Assembly: GCA_964580495.1 (NCBI GenBank)
Contig: CAZOKE010000022.1
Location: 1 to 12,424 of the forward strand
Source of the DNA: JAIFWV01 sp964580495
GTDB lineage: Bacteria; Patescibacteriota; Doudnabacteria; UBA920; O2-02-FULL-48-8
Reading direction: 5' to 3'
Length of the DNA: 12,424 bases
The notes under the pieces are model-generated. The model was not told the DNA's origin. It did not search any database and worked only from the letters and a program-made list of their open reading frames with translations. A program made the translations under genes and the position numbers. How positions within the stretch are numbered: the first letter of the stretch is position 1; the number at the start of each line of letters is the position of its first letter. Of the stretch, positions 1-6,500 are shown piece after piece.

Positions 1-35
1 TGACCGCATAAAACGGCAGTGTTACTTTAAAGGCC

Positions 36-45
36 AAAGGAGGAG
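36..45 (+). promoter_or_regulatory. Strong Shine-Dalgarno site deciding a TTG start
   Basis: AAAGGAGG (36-43) is an eight-base match to the anti-Shine-Dalgarno end of 16S rRNA and lies 5 nt before the TTG at 49. It is the reason for choosing this TTG over the first internal ATG, which would remove about a quarter of the protein. Most other genes in the window have no such site. Confidence 0.75.
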
Positions 46-48
46 AGC

Positions 49-435
49 TTGAAGGAATACCAATTCCAACAGACAGTCCTGCCAATCGAGACCGTAGTTA
101 TTCGCTTGGAAGATACCCTGCAGATCCTGACTTCACTTCCATTCTTGCGGGAGATGAACATCCAAATTGCGGATGTAGCCGCAATACATCTGATGCTGGA
201 AGATTTAAAGTTCCGCTTCGTTAGATTATCGAGTGAGGAACAGACAATCAGTTCCGGCCAATTTGTAAAGATTCTTCTCCACCAGCTGCACCGATACCGC
301 CGACAATTCTCAAGCGAAGAGATTTACCACTTTCTGGTAGAACCGCTGGTCGATCACCTTTTCGGGCAATACGAACCGCGCTTTGCAGCTGAAATCAAAA
401 GCTGGTTTTGTGGGCCCGACAATCACCTTATGTAA
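49..435 (+). CDS. Hypothetical protein, 128 aa, TTG start
   Basis: I do not recognise this protein. It is a small soluble protein with no signal peptide, no membrane segment and no familiar catalytic motif. It looks mainly helical. The N-terminal third (about residues 10-55) is rich in Leu, Ile and Glu. The middle holds a basic His/Arg stretch (LLHQLHRYRRQF, about 76-87), and the tail is aromatic with a single Cys (KSWFCGPDN). The start is TTG, supported by a perfect AAAGGAGG site. The stop codon lies inside the left arm of a strong terminator, so the transcript ends right here. The gene stands alone: what lies upstream is outside the window, and rpsT downstream is separated by the terminator. 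The strong ribosome binding site, intact frame and dedicated terminator argue that it is a real expressed gene. No function is proposed. Confidence 0.7.
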   Translation: MKEYQFQQTVLPIETVVIRLEDTLQILTSLPFLREMNIQIADVAAIHLMLEDLKFRFVRLSSEEQTISSGQFVKILLHQLHRYRRQFSSEEIYHFLVEPLVDHLFGQYEPRFAAEIKSWFCGPDNHLM

Positions 436-468
436 CCGAACTTACCCTTTACTTCGGTTACATTTTTT
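431..468 (+). terminator. Rho-independent terminator of the 128-aa gene
   Basis: A perfect 10-bp stem is formed by TGTAACCGAA (431-440) and TTCGGTTACA (453-462) around a 12-nt loop, followed directly by six T (463-468). The left arm contains the TAA stop codon of the preceding gene (433-435). Stem, loop and T-tract are textbook for intrinsic termination on the plus strand. Confidence 0.9.
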
Positions 469-504
469 GTTATCATTTTCTGGCTATCAGATGTGCCTGC
501 AAAC

Positions 505-528
505 TGAAGCTTGCGTGTCGCGGCTTCA
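505..528 (+). other. Leader hairpin upstream of rpsT
   Basis: TGAAGC (505-510) pairs with GCTTCA (523-528), and inside it GCG (513-515) pairs with CGC (519-521) over a TGT loop. This gives a 9-bp interrupted stem in the 124-nt stretch between the upstream terminator and the rpsT start. No T-run follows, so it is not a terminator. It could be an mRNA leader structure: S20 synthesis is autoregulated in E. coli, but whether that applies here is only inference. I found no convincing -35/-10 pair in this gap. Confidence 0.35.
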
Positions 529-556
529 TTACCAAGGCAAATCGCTCTGATTTCTC

Positions 557-587
557 TCATAATTCATTATTCCTCATTCATAATTCA
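557..587. repeat. Short AT-rich direct repeat before rpsT
   Basis: The ten-base unit TCATAATTCA occurs at 557-566 and again at 578-587, 21 bp apart, with a related CATTATTCCTCATT stretch between them. It occupies the position where a promoter -10 element or ribosome binding site for rpsT would lie. Each copy contains CATAAT, one base from the -10 consensus, but neither has a matching -35 box at the usual distance. It may be a protein binding site, a promoter region, or chance in AT-rich DNA. Confidence 0.4.
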
Positions 588-592
588 AGCCC

Positions 593-859
593 ATGCCTAA
601 CACCAAGTCAGCAATCAAAGCTATGCGCCAGAACGCCAAGCGCAGACAAATTAACCTCAAAGTTTTGGAATCAATCAAAAAAACTTCCAAGGCCGTGAAA
701 AAAGCAGTAGCTGCCGGCAAGACCGATGAAGTTTCCAAATCGCTGTCCGCTGCTTACGCCGCACTCGACAAAGCCGCCAAGAAGCACGTCATCCACAAAA
801 ACAACGCTTCCCGCTCCAAATCCCGCCTGGCCGCAATGGTCGCCAAAGCGAAAAAATAA
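593..859 (+). CDS. rpsT: 30S ribosomal protein S20
   Basis: This is bS20, a primary binder of 16S rRNA in the body of the small ribosomal subunit, needed early in 30S assembly. The 88-residue length is typical. The N-terminus MPNTKSAIKAMRQNAKRR matches the family's basic helical start (the usual form is NxxSAxKRxRxxxKRR). The rest is lysine- and alanine-rich helix, with the conserved C-terminal HKNNASRSKSRLAAMV segment (about residues 68-83). There is no Shine-Dalgarno sequence in front of the ATG. The upstream leader has a hairpin and an AT-rich direct repeat. The gene is monocistronic, bounded by terminators on both sides, and converges on polA. Identification is secure. Confidence 0.96.
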   Translation: MPNTKSAIKAMRQNAKRRQINLKVLESIKKTSKAVKKAVAAGKTDEVSKSLSAAYAALDKAAKKHVIHKNNASRSKSRLAAMVAKAKK

Positions 860-866
860 TCCAATC

Positions 867-894
867 AAAAAACCGCTCCTCGGAGCGGTTTTTT
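867..894. terminator. Bidirectional terminator between rpsT and polA
   Basis: CCGCTCC (873-879) and GGAGCGG (882-888) form a GC-rich stem flanked by six A on the left and six T on the right. The element therefore works as an intrinsic terminator on both strands. It begins 8 bp after the rpsT stop. On the minus strand the TAA stop of polA (893-895) overlaps the A/T flank. One short palindrome thus serves both convergent genes. Confidence 0.92.
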
Positions 895-3181
895 ATATCT
901 TCTTCATCTCGTCCCAGTTGTCACCCACTTTAGCTTCAGCCACGATCGGGACTTTGAGTTTAAACACTGATTCCATAATTTCTTTTATTCTCGGCGTATA
1001 TTCGTTTAGCTTATCTTCCTTGACTTCAAACACCAGTTCGTCGTGCACCTGCAACAGCATGCGGCAGCTGTCATTGCAGAATTTATCGATCTTTAGCATG
1101 GCCATTTTGATAATATCAGCTTGCAAGGATTGAATGGGCGCGTTTACGGCTTGCCGTTCGGCTGCACCTCGCAGAGCAAAATTGGAAGAGTTAATTTCCG
1201 GGTAATACCGGATGCGGCCCAGCAGATTGGTTGTGAATCCTTTTTCATGCACTGTTTCGATCTGCTTGTCGATATATTTTTTCAATCCGGCAAAAACTTG
1301 GTAGTAGCGCTTGATGAAATCAGCAGCTTCAGCCCGCGCCATTTGTGACCGGGACGACAAGCCAAAGGCTGAAACTCCATAAAGAACGCTGAAGTTTATG
1401 GTTTTGGCGTCGCGGCGCTGCTCGGGCGTGACCTGGGATTCCATAACATTGAAAATCCGAGCAGCAGTCGCTGCATGGAAATCCTTACCGGATTTAAAAA
1501 TTTTAATCATCTCCGCATCATTGCTAAGCGACGCGGCAATCCGCAACTCAATTTGAGAATAGTCGACTGAAACTACTTTGTAACCTTTGTCTGAGATAAA
1601 AGCTTTTCGAACTTCCCGGCCCAACTCAGTGCGGATCGGAATATTTTGCAAATTGGGATTTAAGGACGACAGTCTCCCGGTGGCCGCCGTGGTCTGGCTG
1701 TACGTGGTATGCACCCGCCCATCAGCCTGGGCTAACTGTGGCAAAGCTTCAACATAAGTCGATTTGAGTTTCGTTAATTCCCTATACTCAAAAATTAAAT
1801 CGATAATTGGGTGCAAGCCCCGCATTTTTTCAAGCTCTCCCGCGGCGGTCGAAATCCCGCCGGACTTTTTGTTTTTCTTCAAATTCTCCGTAGGGATATG
1901 CAGTTTGTCAAACAAAACCTCCTGCAGCTGTTTGGGTGAAGAAATATTAAATTTTCCGCCGTGCTTATGGATTTCTTTGGTGATTTTCGCAATCTGCCCA
2001 TCCAACTTTTGGTCCAATTTCCCAAGCCACGGCAAATCAAGCTTGACCCCGATTTTGGTCATGCGCGCCAAAACATCCATAAGCGGCAGCTCGATTTCCA
2101 AATAAAGGTCCAGAAGTTTTTTATCCTTAAGTTCCTGCTCCAAAATATTCCAATCATCGTTGACGCGGTCGTCGTAGTTCCGCTGGCCCGGGTTTAAAAG
2201 GTACGCGGCTAGTTCGGCTTGTTCTTTCGATTTAATTAACTTTGAAGTCTGTTTAATATTTTTTGGTGGCGCAATGACAACTTTTTCAGCAGCAGCTTTG
2301 GACAGCTTCGGCAACTTAGGAATTAACGACTTTATGCTGAGCTCGGTAAATAATTCCAGAACCTTGGCATAGTCATAATCGCCTTGCTCGCAATCGGCAA
2401 AATTAAATTCTAAGCCGTTCGAAGTATCGATATGGGAAAGCTTGTGGGATAAATAAGCAGAGTGTTCGCCGTTTACTAATTTAGTAACTACGCTCAACTT
2501 AAAATCATCCGGATGTTTTTTCAGCGCCTTATAAAGCTCGTCGATGCTTTTGTATTTTTTGATCAGTTCCAGCGCGGTCTTCTCCCCTATTCCTGGCACG
2601 CCCGGAATATTGTCGGACGGATCTCCTTTCAAAGCTTTCAAATCCACCCATTGGTCCGGCGTGAGTCCGTATTGCTTTTTCATTTCCGCCTCGTCATAAA
2701 TCGCCACTTCCGAAAATCCTTTTTTGAAGCGGTAGACTACTGTGTTTTTATTAATCAACTGCAGCAAATCCATATCGCCGGTGACGATGATATTCAAAAC
2801 ATCACTTGGCGTTTTTCTGGAAATTATGCCAAGCAGGTCATCGGCTTCGAATCCTGGTTTCTCATAGACCGGCACATTTAATGCGTCCAAAATCTCTTTG
2901 ATTCTTGGCAGCTGCAAATTTAAATCATCCGGCGTAGGTTTCCGATGGGCCTTGTAATCGCCGGCCAGCGCATCCCGGAAAGTCGGCCCCTTCACATCGA
3001 AAGTGACAAGCAGGTGCGTGGGCTTAAGGTCTTCCAGAGCCTTAAAAAGCATGCTAAAAAATCCAAAAATCGCCCCAGTGGGAAATCCTTTGGAATTGGT
3101 CAGTCCGGGCAATGCGTGGTAAGCACGATACAAAAGCGCGTGCCCATCAATTAGCAACAATTTTTTCTTAAATTCAGCCAT
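893..3181 (-). CDS. polA: DNA polymerase I, lacking the 3'-5' exonuclease domain
   Basis: Family A DNA polymerase for primer removal, Okazaki fragment maturation and gap repair. Residues 1-290 are the 5' nuclease: metal-binding acids at D12, D62, E112/D114/D115, D136/D138 and D187/D190, followed by the helix-hairpin-helix NIPGVPGIGEKTA. Residues 355-762 are the polymerase: TGRLSS (501-506), motif A DYSQIELR (540-547), motif B from R590 and K593 to Y601-G602, and motif C VHDE (712-715). F597 sits at the E. coli F762 position, which discriminates against dideoxynucleotides. At 762 residues it is far shorter than the E. coli enzyme (928) and also shorter than Taq (832). Only about 60 residues (roughly 295-355) separate the two domains, and of the proofreading domain just a remnant (AAYLLNPGQRNYD) can be recognised. 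No proofreading is expected. There is no Shine-Dalgarno site. A possible promoter lies just upstream. Confidence 0.97.
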   Translation of the reverse strand: MAEFKKKLLLIDGHALLYRAYHALPGLTNSKGFPTGAIFGFFSMLFKALEDLKPTHLLVTFDVKGPTFRDALAGDYKAHRKPTPDDLNLQLPRIKEILDALNVPVYEKPGFEADDLLGIISRKTPSDVLNIIVTGDMDLLQLINKNTVVYRFKKGFSEVAIYDEAEMKKQYGLTPDQWVDLKALKGDPSDNIPGVPGIGEKTALELIKKYKSIDELYKALKKHPDDFKLSVVTKLVNGEHSAYLSHKLSHIDTSNGLEFNFADCEQGDYDYAKVLELFTELSIKSLIPKLPKLSKAAAEKVVIAPPKNIKQTSKLIKSKEQAELAAYLLNPGQRNYDDRVNDDWNILEQELKDKKLLDLYLEIELPLMDVLARMTKIGVKLDLPWLGKLDQKLDGQIAKITKEIHKHGGKFNISSPKQLQEVLFDKLHIPTENLKKNKKSGGISTAAGELEKMRGLHPIIDLIFEYRELTKLKSTYVEALPQLAQADGRVHTTYSQTTAATGRLSSLNPNLQNIPIRTELGREVRKAFISDKGYKVVSVDYSQIELRIAASLSNDAEMIKIFKSGKDFHAATAARIFNVMESQVTPEQRRDAKTINFSVLYGVSAFGLSSRSQMARAEAADFIKRYYQVFAGLKKYIDKQIETVHEKGFTTNLLGRIRYYPEINSSNFALRGAAERQAVNAPIQSLQADIIKMAMLKIDKFCNDSCRMLLQVHDELVFEVKEDKLNEYTPRIKEIMESVFKLKVPIVAEAKVGDNWDEMKKI

Positions 3182-3211
3182 AAAGTGCTTGTATCATAAC
3201 AAAAAACCGCC

Positions 3212-3239
3212 ATTATAGCGATTTGGTTCAAAACTTTAA
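3212..3239 (-). promoter_or_regulatory. Possible polA promoter (or weak upstream terminator)
   Basis: Read on the minus strand, a perfect TATAAT (3212-3217) lies 16 nt after a poor -35 box TTAAAG (3234-3239), placing the transcript start about 24 nt before the polA ATG. The same stretch can also fold as AAATCGC / GCGGTTT around a 7-nt loop and runs into a T-tract (minus-strand reading of 3201-3206). It could therefore instead be a weak terminator for the 94-aa gene. The two readings cannot be separated by eye. Confidence 0.4.
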
Positions 3240-3240
3240 G

Positions 3241-3525
3241 TTATAGATCTGTAATCTTCCTGGCTGCTTCAATCCGAACTTTGCTGTCGCCGGAAACGAA
3301 ACCTTCCAGCCATTCGCTCAATAATTCTCTCAATCCTTCCGGGTCCTGAAAATTTTCCACTTCCCGGATGCTGGAACCAACCAGATTTAAATCCTGATCC
3401 AACATGGCTTTCTGCTCATCATCCAAGCGTTCAGCAAGAAGTTCCTGAATTTCTTTTTTGGCTTGCGCCCGCCTTGCTTCGTAATTCTCTTGGGCTGCAT
3501 TTCTCAATGGATCGTATTCCGACAT
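3241..3525 (-). CDS. Hypothetical small acidic helical protein, 94 aa
   Basis: I do not recognise this protein. It is 94 residues long, rich in Glu, Asp, Leu and Arg, with a single Pro-containing turn in the middle (FQDPEGL, about 59-65) and no Cys, signal peptide or membrane segment. Residues 10-45 look like a charged amphipathic, possibly coiled-coil helix. The second half (62-94) looks like a short helical pair, ending in VRIEAARKITDL. The gene starts 4 bp after the pilB stop, and its Shine-Dalgarno site AGAGGAG lies in the last codons of pilB, so it is almost certainly co-transcribed with pilB and perhaps translationally coupled. That suggests a cytoplasmic accessory to the pilus ATPase, but no homology supports the idea. 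The next gene, polA, is 59 bp away and may have its own promoter. Confidence 0.75.
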   Translation of the reverse strand: MSEYDPLRNAAQENYEARRAQAKKEIQELLAERLDDEQKAMLDQDLNLVGSSIREVENFQDPEGLRELLSEWLEGFVSGDSKVRIEAARKITDL

Positions 3526-3529
3526 ATTA

Positions 3530-5167
3530 TTACTCCTCTGTTACCCTAAAAACTTCTTCGATATCCGTAACTCCCGAAAGCGCTTTCAAAATTCCATCCT
3601 GGGCCATGGTAATCATGCCGTCGACTATGGCTTGGTTGCGGATTTCCGAAGTTGTGGCTTGTTTGTGAATCAGCTTTTCCACCGCTTCGTTGACCGTGAA
3701 AATTTCATAAACCCCGATCCGGCCTTTGTACCCCAAGCCGTGGCATGCGTCACAACCGGTGGAATGGTAAAATACCAATTCTTTGGGGATTTTAACTTTT
3801 GCCGAAGGCGGAATATTTTTGATAATTTCCTTGACCCGTTCCAGCAATTTCGGAGCTGGCTCATACGTGGTTTTGCATTTTTCGCAGATCCGGCGCACGA
3901 GCCGCTGGCCGATTATGGCATTGATTGCCGGGGCCAAGACAAACGGCTTTACTCCCAAATCCAAAAGTCTGGGAATAGCCCCGGCAGCATCGTTTGTATG
4001 CAGAGTTGAAAGCACGATGTGTCCAGTAAGAGCCGCCTGGGAGGCGGTTTCCGCAGTCTCCAAATCGCGCATTTCACCGACCATCACAACGTCGGGGTCC
4101 TGGCGAAGAATGGCGCGAAGCGCATCGGCAAAGCCCAAGCCTGTGGCCGCGCCAACCGGAGTTTGAGTAATGCCCTCAAGCTTGTACTCCACGGGGTCTT
4201 CCAGGGTTATAATTTTCACCCCCGGCTCGTTTAATTTATTCAAAATCGCGTATAAAGTTGTAGTCTTGCCGCTGCCGGTAGGTCCCGTGGTCAAAATCAT
4301 GCCATTGGGTTTGTCCATTTCTTTCAAAATCCGCTCTTGGGCCAACCCCTGGATTCCCAGCTCTTCAAATTTTAAGCTGCCCTTGTCCTGGCGCAGCACA
4401 CGCAAAACAATCGATTCCCCAAATGCCGAAGGCAGCACCGAAACCCGCATGTCGATATGGATGTTGTTGTAAGTCAAACTGAAACTGCCGTCTTGCGGTT
4501 GAGCAGTGACATTAAGCTTAAGTTTAGACAAGATTTTAATTCTGGAAACCAGCTGGTGCTGGCTTTCTTTGGGCAACACCGCCACGTCTTGCAGAACCCC
4601 GTCCAAACGAAAACGGATTTTCACTCCCCCGGTTTCCGGTTCCAAGTGGATATCGGAGGCATTAACCGCCAAAGCCGCACCAACTATGGCTTCAATCAAT
4701 TCGGTTGTAGAGGTCGTGGCTAATTTTCCTGCCAAATCTTTAAGCGAGCTCGAAAGATATTTGTTATTTAAATTATCGATTCTTACTTCTTGGCTTTTGT
4801 GCTCTACTCGTATGACTTTGTCGTAACTCTCCAAAGCGTGCTCAAAACTGCTTAAAGAAATCAGGTAAGATTCAACAAAAAAACTTTGGTCTTTAAAATC
4901 TTTAATTATTTTATCCAAAGCTTTCGAGGCTTCGGTAAATCCAATTTTGAGGTTGCGGCCTTCTTTAAAAAACACAACGCATTTGAGTCGTTTCGCTTGG
5001 TCCAAAGACAACATGCCCAAAGCCGAGAGATCAATCGGAAATCCGTAAAGGTTTATATAAGCCAGGTTGAGAGTTTTGGCTTTCCTTTGGACTTCTTCTT
5101 CTTCAAACTTGCGGTCCAGCTCGGAATAAACCTGCTTTAGTTTAATGCTGCGGTCAATTTGGTTCAT
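3530..5167 (-). CDS. pilB: Type IV pilus assembly ATPase PilB / GspE family
   Basis: Cytoplasmic hexameric ATPase of the PilB/GspE/PulE family, which powers pilin polymerisation at the inner face of the membrane. Residues 30-115 match the N-terminal MshEN/T2SSE_N-type domain. The link to the catalytic core carries SDIHLEP (171-177). The core shows the Walker A GPTGSGKT (295-302), the Asp box ITLEDPVEY (320-328), the Walker B region DPDVVMVGEMRD (357-368) and the His box TGHIVLSTLHTND (381-393). Four cysteines in two CxxC pairs (428/431 and 472/475) form the zinc site typical of PilB and GspE and absent from the retraction ATPase PilT. The length of 545 is slightly short for the family. No pilin, PilC, PilM or prepilin peptidase gene is adjacent, so the rest of the machine must be encoded elsewhere. 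The start has no Shine-Dalgarno site. GspE is an alternative name; pilus function is likelier in such a genome. Confidence 0.94.
   Translation of the reverse strand: MNQIDRSIKLKQVYSELDRKFEEEEVQRKAKTLNLAYINLYGFPIDLSALGMLSLDQAKRLKCVVFFKEGRNLKIGFTEASKALDKIIKDFKDQSFFVESYLISLSSFEHALESYDKVIRVEHKSQEVRIDNLNNKYLSSSLKDLAGKLATTSTTELIEAIVGAALAVNASDIHLEPETGGVKIRFRLDGVLQDVAVLPKESQHQLVSRIKILSKLKLNVTAQPQDGSFSLTYNNIHIDMRVSVLPSAFGESIVLRVLRQDKGSLKFEELGIQGLAQERILKEMDKPNGMILTTGPTGSGKTTTLYAILNKLNEPGVKIITLEDPVEYKLEGITQTPVGAATGLGFADALRAILRQDPDVVMVGEMRDLETAETASQAALTGHIVLSTLHTNDAAGAIPRLLDLGVKPFVLAPAINAIIGQRLVRRICEKCKTTYEPAPKLLERVKEIIKNIPPSAKVKIPKELVFYHSTGCDACHGLGYKGRIGVYEIFTVNEAVEKLIHKQATTSEIRNQAIVDGMITMAQDGILKALSGVTDIEEVFRVTEE
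3533..3539 (-). promoter_or_regulatory. Shine-Dalgarno site of the 94-aa gene inside the pilB 3' end
   Basis: AGAGGAG on the minus strand lies 7 nt before the ATG of the 94-aa gene and within the final codons of pilB. It supports both the start choice and coupled translation of the two genes. Confidence 0.7.
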
Positions 5168-5235
5168 CTGGTTTTGTTTTGTGTTATTTCTGTTTCTCTG
5201 GGAAACTCAAAAAAATTAACCTAAAAACTGAACTA

Positions 5236-5244
5236 ATTATACCA
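5236..5244 (-). promoter_or_regulatory. Extended -10 promoter of pilB
   Basis: On the minus strand TGGTATAAT is a perfect extended -10 element (TGn-TATAAT). No good -35 box lies at 16-18 nt, which fits promoters that rely on the TG extension. The predicted transcript would have a leader of about 60 nt before pilB. The site lies in the 98-bp gap after the DHH-family gene, so pilB and the 94-aa gene can be transcribed independently of it. Confidence 0.55.
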
Positions 5245-5265
5245 AGTTGCGGTTATATTTGCGAG

Positions 5266-6411
5266 TTAACCCTGTATTTTGCCCAGTTCCGTAGTAATTT
5301 TGCGGATAACCTCGGCCTCGGCATCAGCCAGCCCCTTATTATGAACTGTGAACTTGAATGCCTGCTCACCGATTGCAGTCGGACTGAAATCGACAAAAAC
5401 CTGGCCCAAATCAAAAGGCATAAAACTTTTCACGTAAACCGTAATTGCATCAGTTGAGGCCTCGGCCAAAAATATAAATGTTTTGGCAAACGATAATTGC
5501 TGGACCATCTCAAACACAATCTCATCCAAGTCTGGTCCCTGGGCTTCTGATTTTTCGACATCCATGGTGCTGGCCAAAGAATAAACCAATTGGAGCTGGC
5601 TTTCGGTTTTCAGCCTGGCCAAGACCCGTCCCCACAGCCGCAGAAATCCCAAAGACTTGCTGCGATAAAGCTGGGTTACAATCTCCTGCTGGTTAGCGCC
5701 CAATCCGATCAGCCTGGAAGCCTTGAGAAAAATTTGCGGGCTGGTTTTTGCGCTTTGAAAACTATTAGTGGCGGCGATGAATCCTGTCAAAAGCAAGGTC
5801 GCAGTCTTGCCGTCGAGAAAATTTGAATCATATTCATTTAAAAGATCCAAAACCACTTCCGCATTGGCTGCGGCCGTGAGGTCGATTAGGTTAACGCGGC
5901 CATAGTTTTCATTGCCCGCCTGGATGTCAATATTTACTACCGGTACTTCAAAAAACATTTGGGCGTGGCGCGCATAAAAGCTTCCCAGCCCTTCCAAATT
6001 CCCAACACCAATTGTAACCACAAGGTCAAACGGATAGACTGCCGACCGCACTTTCACATCTGATTCGCTAAATTCACCTTGCGTTGGGGTTAGAAACACG
6101 GATAATTTATCTTCGAATTTTTGGTAGCGCAATTCGGAAATCTGCGTGTTGAGGGTTGAGATATCAATAACCAGGTTCTTCGACAGCGTTGAACCGTCTT
6201 TAACTTCCCCGCTTTCGGGCAAAAATTTAAGCTTGGCCGGAATCGGCTTATCGCTTAGGACCGTAGCCTGCTTATTGTTCTTAATCAAAAATTCCCGCAA
6301 AGCCAAACCGGATACGGCTGAATCGAGGCTGTTGCCATTGCCGACAATTACCAAGATATTTGAGCGGGCCCTTAATAATTCAATTGTTTGCCTGATGGGT
6401 TCGTTGGCCAT
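5266..6411 (-). CDS. Degenerate DHH-family phosphoesterase-like protein
   Basis: The fold matches DHH/DHHA1 phosphoesterases of the NrnA/RecJ type, which hydrolyse short oligonucleotides, cyclic dinucleotides or pAp with two metal ions. Active enzymes carry HxxPDxD, a lone Asp, DHH, and a fourth Asp. Here motif I is GNGNSLD (24-30) and keeps only its last Asp (D30). The lone Asp is kept (D83). DHH has become DIQ (162-164), although the surrounding VVNID and NYGRVNLID stretch is conserved. The fourth motif, normally a GIxxDTGxF form, is GFIAATNSF (210-218), with Asp replaced by Ala214. All family histidines and two key acids are lost, so catalysis is very unlikely. The C-terminal part (about 295-381) resembles a DHHA1 domain ending in a helix, although the usual glycine-rich DHHA1 signature is weak. 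It may bind a nucleotide or act as a structural or regulatory protein. It has its own strong promoter and lies upstream of pilB. The 381-aa frame is intact and well kept, so it is not a pseudogene. Confidence 0.78.
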   Translation of the reverse strand: MANEPIRQTIELLRARSNILVIVGNGNSLDSAVSGLALREFLIKNNKQATVLSDKPIPAKLKFLPESGEVKDGSTLSKNLVIDISTLNTQISELRYQKFEDKLSVFLTPTQGEFSESDVKVRSAVYPFDLVVTIGVGNLEGLGSFYARHAQMFFEVPVVNIDIQAGNENYGRVNLIDLTAAANAEVVLDLLNEYDSNFLDGKTATLLLTGFIAATNSFQSAKTSPQIFLKASRLIGLGANQQEIVTQLYRSKSLGFLRLWGRVLARLKTESQLQLVYSLASTMDVEKSEAQGPDLDEIVFEMVQQLSFAKTFIFLAEASTDAITVYVKSFMPFDLGQVFVDFSPTAIGEQAFKFTVHNKGLADAEAEVIRKITTELGKIQG

Positions 6412-6423
6412 AGAAATCTTAGT

Positions 6424-6452
6424 AATATAATATATTCATTTAATGGTGTCAA
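6424..6452 (-). promoter_or_regulatory. Near-consensus sigma-70 promoter of the DHH-like gene
   Basis: On the minus strand a perfect -35 box TTGACA (6447-6452) is followed after exactly 17 nt by TATATT (6424-6429, five of six -10 bases). The expected start of transcription, near 6417, is only about 6 nt before the ATG at 6411. The mRNA would thus be nearly leaderless, in keeping with the absence of a Shine-Dalgarno site. Confidence 0.8.
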
Positions 6453-6500
6453 TGCTGGCGGCTTGATGACTGCGAAGGCTTATTAATGTTAAAATAAGTT

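Noticed and set aside
1..48. End of an upstream gene (the window begins with TGA)
   Set aside because: Only three bases are available before the stop triplet, so no coding claim can be made. The stretch shows nothing beyond the ribosome binding site.
408..698. 96-aa plus-strand frame spanning the first terminator and the rpsT start
   Set aside because: It runs through a perfect terminator and overlaps rpsT in another frame. Its composition looks like translated non-coding sequence.
726..1133. 135-aa plus-strand frame across the rpsT/polA junction
   Set aside because: It overlaps rpsT out of frame, crosses the bidirectional terminator and is antisense to polA motif C.
3632..4166. Overlapping plus-strand frames of 125 and 127 aa
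   Set aside because: They are antisense to the conserved Walker B to zinc-site region of pilB and show no features of their own.
6453..6500. Plus-strand promoter for tsaE
   Set aside because: TTGATG (6463-6468) and TAAAAT (6490-6495) look suggestive, but their 21-nt spacing is too long and no better pair was found.
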